NCBI RefSeq assembly: GCF_018139145.2
Contig: NC_059471.1
Coordinates: 88,124,520 to 88,188,519 of the forward strand
Length of the DNA stretch: 64,000 nt
Source: Gymnogyps californianus
Lineage: Eukaryota > Chordata > Aves > Accipitriformes > Cathartidae
Direction of reading: 5' to 3'
Position numbers and translations under genes: made by a program. The notes under the pieces were generated by a model. That model was not told where the DNA came from and did no database searches. It saw only the letters and a program-made list of their open reading frames with translations. Positions 29,101-39,323 of the stretch are shown piece by piece (the stretch's first letter is position 1; the number at the start of each line of letters is the position of its first letter).

Positions 29101-32100
29101 AATTACATCTAGTAAGGAGTTACCTGATTATTTTACCTCCTTGAGTTCCATTTACACACATGCTCCTTAACTTTAGTAAGCAACTGTAGGCAACCTGTCC
29201 TTGCCTGATTTACAGTCAGTATCTTTGTGTTTTCAACTGAGTTCGTCCTTTCCTTCAAAGCCAGCTTTCCAGTTCCTTTGTCTACTGGCTCTGTGTAGTA
29301 TCTGCTTGCAGTGTAATTCCAACCAGTTTTTCAAACTTGGTGCTACCACGTACTGTTGACAAACGCTATTAACTTTGGAAAGAATATCTGGAGCATTTTT
29401 CAGGAAGTGGGATGAGGGTTAGCTCAGAGGAAACTTCCAAAGTCCTGCTTTGTGTAGCCTTTGGGAGAACCATGGAAGAAGTGAGGGCATTCACAACTGG
29501 CACCCAAAGCTGAGAGGAAGCATGTGAAAAGCTAGTAAAAATAAGTATTTGGTGTTCTGTGAAAGCATGAACACCAAACTAAAGGAAACTAGTTTACATA
29601 TCAGCAAAAGTTTGTATAACATTATTTAAATGTTACAATTTTGGAACAGAATCTCAAATATTTACAGTTATTATAGGCCAAAAAATATTAGTATTCCCTG
29701 GAAACAAATCAGAGGCAAGGCCAGGATGGCCTCACTGCTTCACTATTTTTACTGGCCTTCTAGGTGGTATCATTATCAGCTATCCAAATAAAAGAGCAGG
29801 GTAATATTTGCAAGTATGCAATATTCTCTATCCTTGCTTCTCTCCTTTAACCTCCCAATTACTATTTATTAACAATAATGAAAAAAAGTTCTCTAACAAT
29901 GAATAACCCTCATTTTCTCTTTTACTGGATAACCTGTGGTTTCTATTTAGAGAAAAAAGGGGAAAAGAAGATCTCAGAAACAAGCAGAACTCCACTCCAG
30001 AAGGAATTACTTGTACCTGGCTCCAGCCCTTTTCTTCCTCCCCTTTTCTCAGTACATGGGATTAGAATACAAGAAAACTTTTTTAAAAGCTTCTGAAACA
30101 GGAACATTACGGTTTATTACTATTAGAGCCCTAAAGCAATCTTTCAACACAAAGCTCTATTGACAAGAGCATTTTCATGAGGCAATGCTGATCTGATTAA
30201 AAGATTTCTCTAAGTTTACGAAATTAACGGTATTGACACATTAAAAATTCTGTAAGATATTATTTCCACTCAGTTCCTACATTTCTTGGCCATTCTTTCC
30301 AGTCGCCACAGTACCTGTCTGTACTACATTGACTTTCTATCTAGAGCCAACTTCAGAAGCAGTTTTCCCTCCAGAAAAGAATCACACGCTCTTCCAAGAC
30401 TAAAGAACCAGATGAGCCTCTAAATCTACAACTTCAATGATTATGCATATTTGTTGCCATTAATTTCCAAATACACACAGTGATTTTCTGCTACTTCCTA
30501 AACACTTACACTATGAGCTAAGAGTCAAGGACATGTCCATTATCCAAACCATATTAACACATGAAGGGCCACCACCTGAAAGAATAAACTCCTTAGAAAC
30601 ATTGCTAAATCTTCCAAAGTACAGCCAATTACTTTACCTTCAGACATGTCAGGAAGCACTGGGGAGCCACTGGTCCCAGAAGCGAGTGTCCTAGCCAGAA
30701 CAGAAGGAAGCTTCCTCATCGTGCACAACCTATAGGCAGAGCAGAAGAATTTAGTGTCATTAAAACTAATGCCATGAAAATAATTTAGGATTTATTTTTG
30801 GAATGGCGCTGATTACTTCAGAAACCCCACTCCTTATTTTTAGCCTGATTTTTAGAACAGGATACAATCAGTACAACGGTTCAAGCCAGCTGAAATTCCA
30901 ACCGATAGCTGTCTTTATCTGAAAACAGGAAGGAAGAATGATTTGCTGGCAGTAACTGTTCTCTTCACTGATTATTCAGATGCCCTGGGACAACCAGCTT
31001 AGACCAAACACCAGCTTCTACCCTGTAGACATCCTAACACAGACGTGGTCCATGTGGATCTAGGAAATCATCCATGACCCTAACAATACACTTCTCCTGC
31101 ACTTGGCTGGTGTGCGTAGTGGTGGAAGGTGGAATATCCCAAGAAGTACATCACAAGGCCTCCCACACAGTCTCGTTCAGCTAAGCCTGGTCTTCTCCTC
31201 CATGGCTTAGTACTCCTGCAATTCAGAACAAGCCTAGAGTGCAGGATATAATCCTCTTAGCTGTTCAGCAAGAAGGGACAACCATGAAACCCTTCAGAGA
31301 ACGTAATCCGCCCAGCAATTTAGTAAGTGTTCAACCAGGTAGTAGCCAGTGCAACTCCCCCAGGCAAGCAAAACTGTGGTAACACAAAAATACACTGAAT
31401 GTAATCCACCCAGCAATTCAGTGTTCAACCAGGTAGCAGCCAGTGCGACTCCTCCAGGCAAGCAAAACTGTGGTAACACAAAAATACACAGAGGGTCAGC
31501 AGGAGTAAAACCCCTCATGATGTTGGAGATATTCGAGAAACAAAAACAAAGGATGCTACTTAGTTAATGAGGCGTGACCTTGAGAAGAGAAATAGGATGA
31601 CACCATAAGTCAATGGGTAAAGAAATACCAAGATAAGCACAGGGGCAATCAAAGAGCTACTTGAACTTTGAGTGAACTATCCTAATTAACATACTAGAAA
31701 ATCCACCCTTAGGTAGGGACAGCCCCCTACCAACAGAAGCCCCTTCCTCACAGAACATGCACAGTAAAAAAAGAGGATGCTGCGACTTTAAGTGGAGATG
31801 AGACTTGCGAGAACCAACAGGAACGAGAGTAACTAAGCGCAACTGTAAAAATACTGATAACTGTTGCTCGAAAGGTATAAAATGCTTTACCGTGTGTTAA
31901 CCAGGTGTGCTAGCTTTGTGGAGTTACCACCTAGCACCCATCTCTGCGCAGACATGAAATAAACAGATATCTCGACTCTGTGTGTTAATCGGCTTTTTTG
32001 CATACCGGGTGAAAGAATCCTGATTTTTGGGACAACAACGCTAGTTCACGGCGTTATCCTGACAAGGAACATGGGTTGCCTGTCCCTTAATTTTCTTCAG

Positions 32101-32851
32101 CTGAGGCTGGGGTTTCACCTCAAAAAAGAGGCAACTGCTCAGGCACCAGCGGAAAAGGAGGGCCATGTACACATCTCTCTCTCATGTACATATCTACACA
32201 TATCTATCATGCACACACAAGCTTCCACTGTCTGCAGGTACACCAGGAGTACTTAAGACAGTAAAAGGGAACACACCAAAAAAAACCCTCAGAAGCCAGC
32301 AGAGTCTCATATGCACCAGAGATGACACGAATGGCAACGCTGAAAACTCTCTATAACTGGCGCAGCTTCTGGACTGGTGTCTCATGGCACAATCAGCAAA
32401 TGACTTCCCGCTCAACCCAGCTTGCACCCCCGCAGGACCTTATCAAGCCTGGTGCCGTTCCGACGCGCTGAGCGACGTGACAGGCGCTCCCCACACAGAC
32501 GGGCCAGCACCGACAACGCCAGCCGCCATCACACGAAGCCGCGCTGCCAGCGGCGCTGCTGCAAGTTTTAGGGTGCCACGCCCTGACAGCGCCCCGCCAG
32601 CCAACGCGCCGAGCCCCCCGCACGGGAAAGGGCAGAGCCGCCGCCGGGCCAGGGTCGGGCCGCGGCACCTCGCGGTGAGGGCGGCGGCGGCGGCGGCCCC
32701 GGGCCCTGCCCCACCTCCCCGGCACCGCCGCGGGGAACCGCCACCTCCTCCCCGCAGGGAGCGGCGTCTCCCCCAGCCGCCCCCCCCCCGGCCCCGCCGC
32801 CGCGGACAGGGGCTCAGCGGCACGGGGGCAGCCTTACCGGGTGGCCAGCAT
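11194..32851 (-). CDS. ACOT9: Acyl-CoA thioesterase 9, mitochondrial (complete, 15 coding exons)
   Basis: Coding exons in transcription order are 32851-32838, 30729-30638, 25973-25928, 22262-22092, 21998-21961, 19803-19720, 19146-19043, 17905-17832, 15704-15637, 14678-14567, 13404-13314, 12827-12742, 11927-11840, 11650-11500 and 11252-11194. They sum to 1278 nt (425 aa and TGA), and all phases match. ACOT9 hydrolyses acyl-CoA to free fatty acid and CoA in mitochondria. The N-terminus (MLATRLCTMRKL, Arg-rich, non-acidic) looks like a transit peptide. Two hotdog domains are visible: about residues 70-205 (PPRRMKDSYLEV, VSWVGRTSMEVKM, VLDATFVMVARD) and about 265-400 (IFGGFLMRKAFELGWATA helix, VDDIMFQRPVEIGSLL). 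The ATG at 32851 sits in a good Kozak context (cacc before ATG), although the frame is open further upstream. Introns 10 and 14 start with GC rather than GT. The C-terminus ends RHFTAIMKEI, shorter than the human tail as I remember it. Confidence 0.96.
31303..31490. repeat. Two-copy 98-bp tandem duplication in ACOT9 intron 1
   Basis: A unit starting gtaatcc-cccagcaatt occurs at 31303-31400 and again at 31401-31490. The second copy lacks about 5 nt near its start and has a few substitutions. Both share an identical block ending in tggtaacacaaaaatacac. The divergence suggests a duplication that is not very recent. It lies just upstream of the LTR-like element and could belong to the same insertion, but no match shows this. 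Confidence 0.9.
31521..32037 (+). mobile_element. Probable endogenous retrovirus LTR (solo or truncated), antisense to ACOT9
   Basis: The segment shows LTR architecture: TGTTG at the left edge and CAACA at the right edge, a TATAAAA box at 31876-31882, and an AATAAA poly(A) signal 76 nt after the end of that box at 31958-31963, followed by a T- and GT-rich stretch. This spacing is typical of a U3-R-U5 arrangement. No retroviral coding sequence was seen beside it, and no matching target-site duplication was found at these edges, so the boundaries are approximate. It lies in ACOT9 intron 1 in the opposite orientation to the gene. The family is not named because that needs a repeat-library search. 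Confidence 0.55.
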
Positions 32852-33560
32852 GGTGCTCGCCGCGCCGCTACCGGGACCGGAGCCGTAGCCGTCAGCGGGG
32901 CCGCTGCTCGCCCAGCGCCTGCGGGGCCACGCCTGCCCCAGGCACGCGGTCCCCCAGCACCATAGACTCGCGGCTCGCCTGGCACAGAAAGTGCTCTGTG
33001 CGCGGCCTTCCCACCGCGACGCTCTATGCGCTCCCCGCGCAGGGGCGCCCGGAGCCGGCTCGCCTCGGCCTTCCCGCCCCCGAGCGGCTCCGGGCCCACC
33101 GGGCGGTACCGCTCGGCACCGGCCTTCTGCCAGCGACCGCGCCTTCCACACGGGGGCGGGCCGCCGGTCCCTCCGTTTCCCTCTCCCCCGGGCAGCGCGG
33201 CCGCTGACGGGGGCGGAGGTTGAGGCCGCCGGCGACCGTTAGGCGTCAGACGGGCCCCAGCAGAGCGGGCAAGCCCTGCCGCCGGGCTCCGCGGGGCACT
33301 GGCTCTTAACAAATACCGTGATTATTTTTTTTAATTTTTTTTTTTTTAAATACTCCTTTTTTTTCACGGTGTGTTGAAGAGGGCAGGCTCGCCAGGCCCG
33401 GATCCCGCCGACCTGCCCCCCAAGCCGGGCCGCAAAGGCGGGCGTTCAGCAGGCCTCGGAGGGGCTCCCCGATCCGGCGGGCCTGCAGTGGCGCCGGTTC
33501 AATTTCCACACGGCTGCGTGCAGCCGGGGCACGGGGGGACACGGCCTCCTCCCCTGGCCG
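32400..33560 (-). promoter_or_regulatory. ACOT9: ACOT9 CpG-island promoter and first exon
   Basis: Base composition switches abruptly to very high GC with dense CpG around the first ACOT9 coding exon (ATG at 32851). GC-box-like GGGGCGG and CCGCCCC elements are frequent. No TATA box is evident near a likely start, as expected for a housekeeping mitochondrial enzyme. The transcription start is not resolved but should lie a little above 32851. The long open frames on both strands here are a by-product of GC richness. Confidence 0.8.
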
Positions 33561-33599
33561 GTCACTTGGTGGCACTGTTAGGGAAGGTAATTGAGAGCC

Positions 33600-36500
33600 T
33601 CGGTATTTTCTAGGGAGAAGAGGTTTAAGAAAACACTGCCCGTGTTAAATAAGCTGTGCGCTTTCCACAGGCGAATCATCAACCAATTTAATTCATCAGA
33701 ATTACTTTTATTACTGGGAACTGAAGAACCTTAGAGCAGACAGAACAATCAGCCTGCGCCGGGGTCCGGGGGCAGAGGGGCAGCTCCTGCTCTGCACAGA
33801 GACACGGCAGAGCCGGTAAGGATCTAACTTGGAGAGAACTAGCTGCTAACTGTGTCGGCACCTCCGAGTGACTTGCGTATAGGTGGCCAGGTGCAGCCCG
33901 TGGCTTTCGCGCCGACGAGAATGTGTGTGGTTCTCACTGGTCATCTCAACTTGCCAGCAAAATGGTGCTTATAGGAGGTACGAGTTAGCAGTGAAGTTGT
34001 CAAGCATACCTTGCTGAAGACTTGCCAAAGACATCACTGAGATGGCATGAGGATATGAGAAAATAGATGCTCTAGCAAACAGTGAAAGTACATTGACCAG
34101 ATTATTCATTATTTGCAAGAGTAACACCTGATCAGTCTTTTTTTCTCTATCACCTTTTTGATAAATTGCTTCTCAACAAACTAAACTAAGGCTATGTGAA
34201 TTGAAAAATAGGATTTGTGTCTTTTTTTGTATGAGACTTGTGATAGATTGCAGATTTCTGTTTTGAAAGGCCGAGAGACTGAAGTTGCGTGCCTTGCACA
34301 CTGAGCAAAGCCCGCCCGGAACGGACCCTTGCTACTAACACGTTTTTTTCTGTCATGGATGTGGTGCGAGCACTTCCCTCCTGTTTCGTGGCCGCATAAC
34401 CAGGCACAAGCGAGGGGCCTGGCGGGTGAGCCTCGTTCATGGAGGAGGCAGAGCACGGGCAGAGCAGCAGGCACAGCAGGATACGGGGAAGGCTCCTCTC
34501 AGCTGGCCCCACACCCCCAAACATCTTACCAGTCCCGTCCCCAGCTACAGCCCTTGTATATGCCAGCCCATACAGTCACACGGCTCTTGCTACATGACCA
34601 CGCATAGACCAGGTCTGCGTGACTACAGAGGAAAAAGTCGAGAGCGCTATTGCAAAGCTTCTCGTTCATCTGGTCGTGGGGAAAAAATGTGGAAACCCGG
34701 TACGGGTGCGTGCTGAAGGTTCAAAAACCAAGATGCCATGAAAAGAATCACCTCTGGTCAGTGCAAAAGTGTGCCAAAAGACAAAGCTGTGATTGTGACA
34801 TGTAAGAAAAACACCTGCTCATCATGCGAACCCCCATTAGTTTTAAGGAAAAATTTAATTTCCCCAGGTTTCTTTTTAGAGCCTGACATACTGCACCCAA
34901 GAACACCGACTGAAGTATATTGCAGGATCAGAGCCAAAGAGACTTCCTACTGTATCCAAAACGTAAAGTTATAAAATTGAGGCCTGACTTGATTTTTTCC
35001 CAACATCTATTTCTATAACTTTTATACCCCAAATTATTTGCATGCATGATATAGATGATTTGTGGATGCAGGCAGATAATTAGTTATGTCTAAATCCCAA
35101 ATTCATCAAATTGCATAATTACAAATGACAGATGAGATGTATTAGCTTACAGGAATAGGGTTCTAATGACCTAAAATATGTCTTCAAAGATGATAGTGGA
35201 AAATGATGGTCCTTTTATTTCCAGCATATGGAAATTCATGTAGTTTTATTATGTGAAACTGTTAATTTTGCATTTGCCCCAAATTCTGAGCAGAATTCAA
35301 CAATTCAACAGAGCCTAGTGTTGATAAACTGTAAGTTGCTCGAAAGAAATCTCTGGAAGCAACTGTGAACTCATAAATATCAATGCAAGTTCTAAGTATT
35401 AGGAAGAAATTATTCAGTTGAAAATGCTAAGAGAGTCCTGAATGTTGTCCAAAGACTAATCTGGAAAAATTACAGGTCAATACTGAATATTAATTGCATT
35501 TTCTGTATTTTGCTCCAGAGATTTGACAGGAGATATAATTTGGAGATACAATTTGGATTGAAATACTTGAGAACATTTAATAGTGTAATCAAAAATTATT
35601 AACTCACTGCATTTTAATGTGGAATAAGCAGTTCTTCTCCTTCCCTCTTTTATTTATTATAAACAGAGAACCTTTGAGGCATGAGAGAGGCATTCATACA
35701 GGAATTCAAGGAATCCTCCTAGCGAAGGAGGAAATAAAAAATTAAAATACGAGAAGTAAAGAGAGTTTGATTAGTTGAACAGTAAAGAAAGAAAACTGGT
35801 GCCCACTTCGAGCCTTTCTGTCCAGCCTCCAAGAAAAGAGATATTCAGAAATTTAGATGCAAATAAAAATATGCTGTCAGTACAAGTCCAGCTGAGGTCC
35901 CATAACTCTCTGAATAAATTGTTCAGTTGCATCGCCGTGAAAAGATCTTGGAGAACTAGCACAGCTATTTCCTGTAGCCTGAGACTAGACAAGACCTCCA
36001 TTTCGGGAGAGGATGTGGGGAAAACTTGCCCCAGTCAGATACGTAGCACTCTGTGTGCTTTTATTAATACCAGTTCCTGTTGCATGCTAAAAAAGAAAGT
36101 GCTGCTTGCTATTTTGCATGACATTTTCTGTTTCTCCACTTACATGTAAGATTTAGGGAGGAGATAAAATGAGAATAAGAGGAACAATGCACATGATCTT
36201 TAATTCTAACCATTCTACCCCTCAAAGTACCAACCCTCCTGGTGGAAATGCAGATGGATTCACAGTCAGCAGGTTCTGCATGGAAGAAGCTGCTGGCTGC
36301 TAACAGAAAAGCGAGCTAATCCAGACTTCAGTGCATATTTCATTATAACAGGTTATTTCAACATCGGTTTACCTTAAACACGTTTGCTAACCACTTTCCA
36401 GCATACATATTTGCATAATTTGAGAAAAACTTGATCCTTTTCAGGAAACTTACCACTACTCATTCCCTTGGAGAGAAGTGCAAATAAGCAGGCTGACCAC

Positions 36501-38430
36501 TCAAGGATAAAATCCGAGCCCTACACAAGTCATTAGAGATTTCACCACTGACCTTGGCTACGTCAAGATGACACGAAACCTGCTCAAAGACGAACAGACC
36601 TGAGACAAAAGGAAGAAGCTGTAAAGTACAAGGCCCATCAGTCTGATTCATTCACAAAACAGAGTTCTTGTAAACCTCTTTGTAAAATATTCTTACCATT
36701 TTTATTAACCTTACTTATTCTGAAAAAATACCTCTAGTAATATATAACTAAATAATTGCAGCATAGTCTCTGAGATCTAGGTATCTTAATTACATATCTC
36801 ATTTTCCTTTTGTGTTTTTTTTATTCTCTGCATTTCCTATTGTTTCATGAAACTATTTTTGATAGTTTAGGAAATTTTTAAATAGTTTTTTCTTCTGCCT
36901 TGTGAATTTGAAAGCTAGCTCCAATGAACTGTATTCACTGGGGTAACACAATATCAGCATATTTCTGAGCAAGTTAAAGCAGGACTTTCAAAAACAGTCA
37001 AGGTGGAAAATGCTTTTTTTTGCTGAAACTTCAACTTCTAAAATCATATGACTTCTCTGACTTAAGAATGAAAGAAACCAGGCACTTTCTGTTCTTACAC
37101 AACAGTAGGTTTCCTGACAGCATGACTTCCTCACTGTGAAATGCAAAACAAAAAGAGTTGACACAACACACACACTGTTAACTCTTTGACACAAGTACTG
37201 TTAAGTCCTTCACAGAGACAGTATTCCCCATTTCTGATCCCAGATCATTTCTAGGGATTGAAAAAATGTATATTCATTAAATGTATGTAGTTAGGCTGAG
37301 TCTATTCTTTGCTAGTTTACTCAGTCTCCCTACCAAAGCCCTGTCCTGAAGGATTTCCAGATCCATAACTCATGAAACAAATCTTAACTGTTCTACTACT
37401 AGCCATTGGCTGTTGCTTTGTGTTTTGGAAATGCTTCTGTTCTTTGGGCATCTCCATTTTTGCTCCAGTAGAGGGTAAACTGAGCCAGTTAGGGTGTTTG
37501 CATAAATCCTAAATTACTCTTCCAGGACTCTGGGCACTTTTCCACCGTGTGCCAAAGGATTTTCTTCGCTAACACCACCCATGAGAATACACACTTCTTT
37601 ATACAGTTCTTTTGTAGTATCATGTTGCATGCTGGCCCCTCTGTCTAAATGAAGGTGAACCTTATAGGTTGTTGGATACACTGAAAAACAGGGTGCGAGT
37701 GTTGTGAGAGTGTTTGGGAATCCAGGTTTTCAGGATTGTTACTCCGCAGCAGTAGCATGACTTACTGTCTTCCCATATCCCAAATCACTCTTAAAACAAG
37801 TCAGATTAAGCTAAATGTAAAATAAAGAGCTCCTTTACAGTATCTAAGAATGGACATGATGGTTGCAAAGTGTATAGAAGAGGGTGAAAAGAAAACCACG
37901 CGTATGCCAAAGAATTATACTTCTTCTCTGGGTGGCCTAGCTGGTAGGTCTATAGACCTGCATGGTCATCTAGATCAAGATCCAGCTCTCATTCTGCGGG
38001 ATAGATTGACATCTGTAGGTAATGTTCAGAGGAAGAGCTGGGCTGGGGATAATTCCTCCATCCTTTCATACTCCAAAGCCTTTTTGGAGAGTTTCTCCAT
38101 GTTGAATTTCTTCATCACGCCCACCTCTCTTCTCAGGGACATCCATACCTCCATCAGGAAGGAGTCTCTTATGGCAGACTACTGGCAGATCCCTCCTGTT
38201 TTGTAAACACTCCTGTCCTTTGTGCTTCTCCCAGCGCTACCCCTTCCTCTCCAGTCAGGCTGGTAAACCGGGTCAGTTATGGTGTGTGTGTCAGGCTGGA
38301 CAATGTCCCAAGCCCAAAGTGAAACGTCAATGTTTTGAAACCTTTTCCACCAGGACGCTCCTGCCCAGGGGCGTACCTTGGTATTAGACACCACACACCC
38401 CCCCCCGCAGGGTTTGATACGGGTCATTAC
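33600..38430. other. Spacer between ACOT9 and SAT1 promoters
   Basis: The stretch returns to AT-rich composition. I see no coding exon of a recognised family, no tRNA and no clear transposon. A 118-codon open frame at 37850-38206 has no domain, splice context or promoter and is treated as chance. Confidence 0.6.
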
Positions 38431-38732
38431 TTAATATTTCAAGTAAGTACAGAGGCTTTTTTTTTTTCCCCCTCCACACAGCGGTGAAAAATGCCGTGCC
38501 GAAAGCCGCCGTACTCCCCCAGCGCAGAGCCTGCGGCCAGGGCGGCGCCACGGCCCCTAAGATGGTGGCGCGGCGCTCCGCGCCGCCGCAGGGAGAGCCC
38601 CGACTCAGGCGCAGTGGCGCTCGCTGGGGCAACGACGGGCTCACTTTTCGGGGAACCCTGAAAGCCGGTGCCGGGAGAAGCCCGCAGCCCCAAAGGGCAC
38701 CAAGGCGGGCTCCCCGGGCGGGTCGGGGCGGC

Positions 38733-38754
38733 GGGGGGGGGGGGGGGGGGGGGG
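38733..38754 (+). repeat. G22 homopolymer in SAT1 promoter
   Basis: An uninterrupted run of 22 G sits about 310 bp upstream of the predicted SAT1 start. It may form G-quadruplex DNA. Length is error-prone in sequencing, so the exact count is uncertain. Confidence 0.8.
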
Positions 38755-38861
38755 TCAGCCCCGGTCCCGCCACCCTCCCCCCGCAACGCTGAGGGAGAAG
38801 GGGCGAGGTTTAACCCGGGCGCCCTGCAGCGCCGCCCGGCTCTGCTAGGGGGCGCCACCGC

Positions 38862-38886
38862 GGGGGGGTGGGGGGGGGTGGGGGGG
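38862..38886 (+). repeat. Second G-rich tract with quadruplex potential
   Basis: The run is three long G-blocks separated by single T residues, followed by a CGGCGGG segment. It contains well over four G-triplets on one strand, enough for intramolecular quadruplexes, about 180 bp upstream of the predicted SAT1 start. Confidence 0.75.
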
Positions 38887-39034
38887 CGGCGGGCTGCGTC
38901 ACGAGACACGCCGCACCAGCTGTTGCTGGCAGGCTGAGGCAAGATTGCGGGGAGGGGCGCTATCATTGGCTGAGGGCGAGCACCGCGGGCGCTCCCACTG
39001 GCTTGCGTGCGGGGAGAGGCGGAGCGTGGGCGTC

Positions 39035-39042
39035 TATAAATA
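39035..39042 (+). promoter_or_regulatory. SAT1: SAT1 TATA box
   Basis: TATAAATA in an otherwise GC-rich region, about 30 nt upstream of the likely start. A TATA-containing CpG-island promoter fits the strong inducibility of SAT1. Confidence 0.85.
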
Positions 39043-39133
39043 GGGAAGTCGGCGGCGGCGCTCGGCATAGTTCGAGTCGCGGACGCACCGGCAGCCGGAG
39101 GAAGGTCGCCTGTCTGCTCAGCGCCGCCGGGAC

Positions 39134-39148
39134 ATGCTCTCAGCCTGA
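39134..39148 (+). other. Upstream ORF 1 in SAT1 5' leader (4 codons)
   Basis: ATG CTC TCA GCC TGA in the predicted 5'UTR. It is minimal and ends well before the next upstream start, so reinitiation is possible. Confidence 0.6.
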
Positions 39149-39182
39149 CTGACCGCAGGTGGCCGCCGCGCCCGGGACACGA

Positions 39183-39323
39183 ATGAAGAAGCAGTTGCTC
39201 CTCCTGTTCACACATCGGGGACTCGTCAGCCGAGGGGGCCGCAGGGGGAAGCGCCGTCGAAAATGGCCTCGTTCAGCATCCGCGCCGCGCGTCCTGAGGA
39301 CTGCCCCGACCTGCTGCGACTGA
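39183..39323 (+). other. Upstream ORF 2 overlapping the SAT1 start codon (46 codons)
   Basis: This ORF starts with ATG AAG AAG CAG, is out of frame with SAT1, passes the SAT1 ATG at 39263 and stops at TGA 39321-39323 inside exon 1. The predicted peptide begins MKKQLLLLF and is very basic in the middle. A uORF that overlaps the main start normally lowers translation of the main frame. The context before the ATG (acga) has a purine-poor -3 position, so leaky scanning is expected. Confidence 0.65.

Noticed and set aside
31521..32037. Five-base target-site duplication around the LTR-like element.
   Set aside because: The flanks catga and acgct do not match, so it was not used as evidence.
32443..33312. 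A 289-codon minus-strand open frame and overlapping plus-strand frames (for example 32384-32965).
   Set aside because: They lie in the ACOT9 CpG island, where stop codons are rare; they are Ala/Gly/Pro/Arg-rich and without domains. Only the 14 nt ending in MLATR is used as coding.
37850..38206. A 118-codon open frame upstream of SAT1.
   Set aside because: No recognisable family, splice signals or promoter; expected by chance in a 64-kb window.
38439..39215. A 258-codon minus-strand open frame over the SAT1 promoter.
   Set aside because: GC-driven, runs through the G22 tract as poly-Pro, antisense to a well-defined promoter and leader.
38470..39262. Search for the mammalian polyamine-responsive element TATGACTAA in the SAT1 promoter.
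   Set aside because: Not found; the nearest TGAGGC-type sequences are too different to call.
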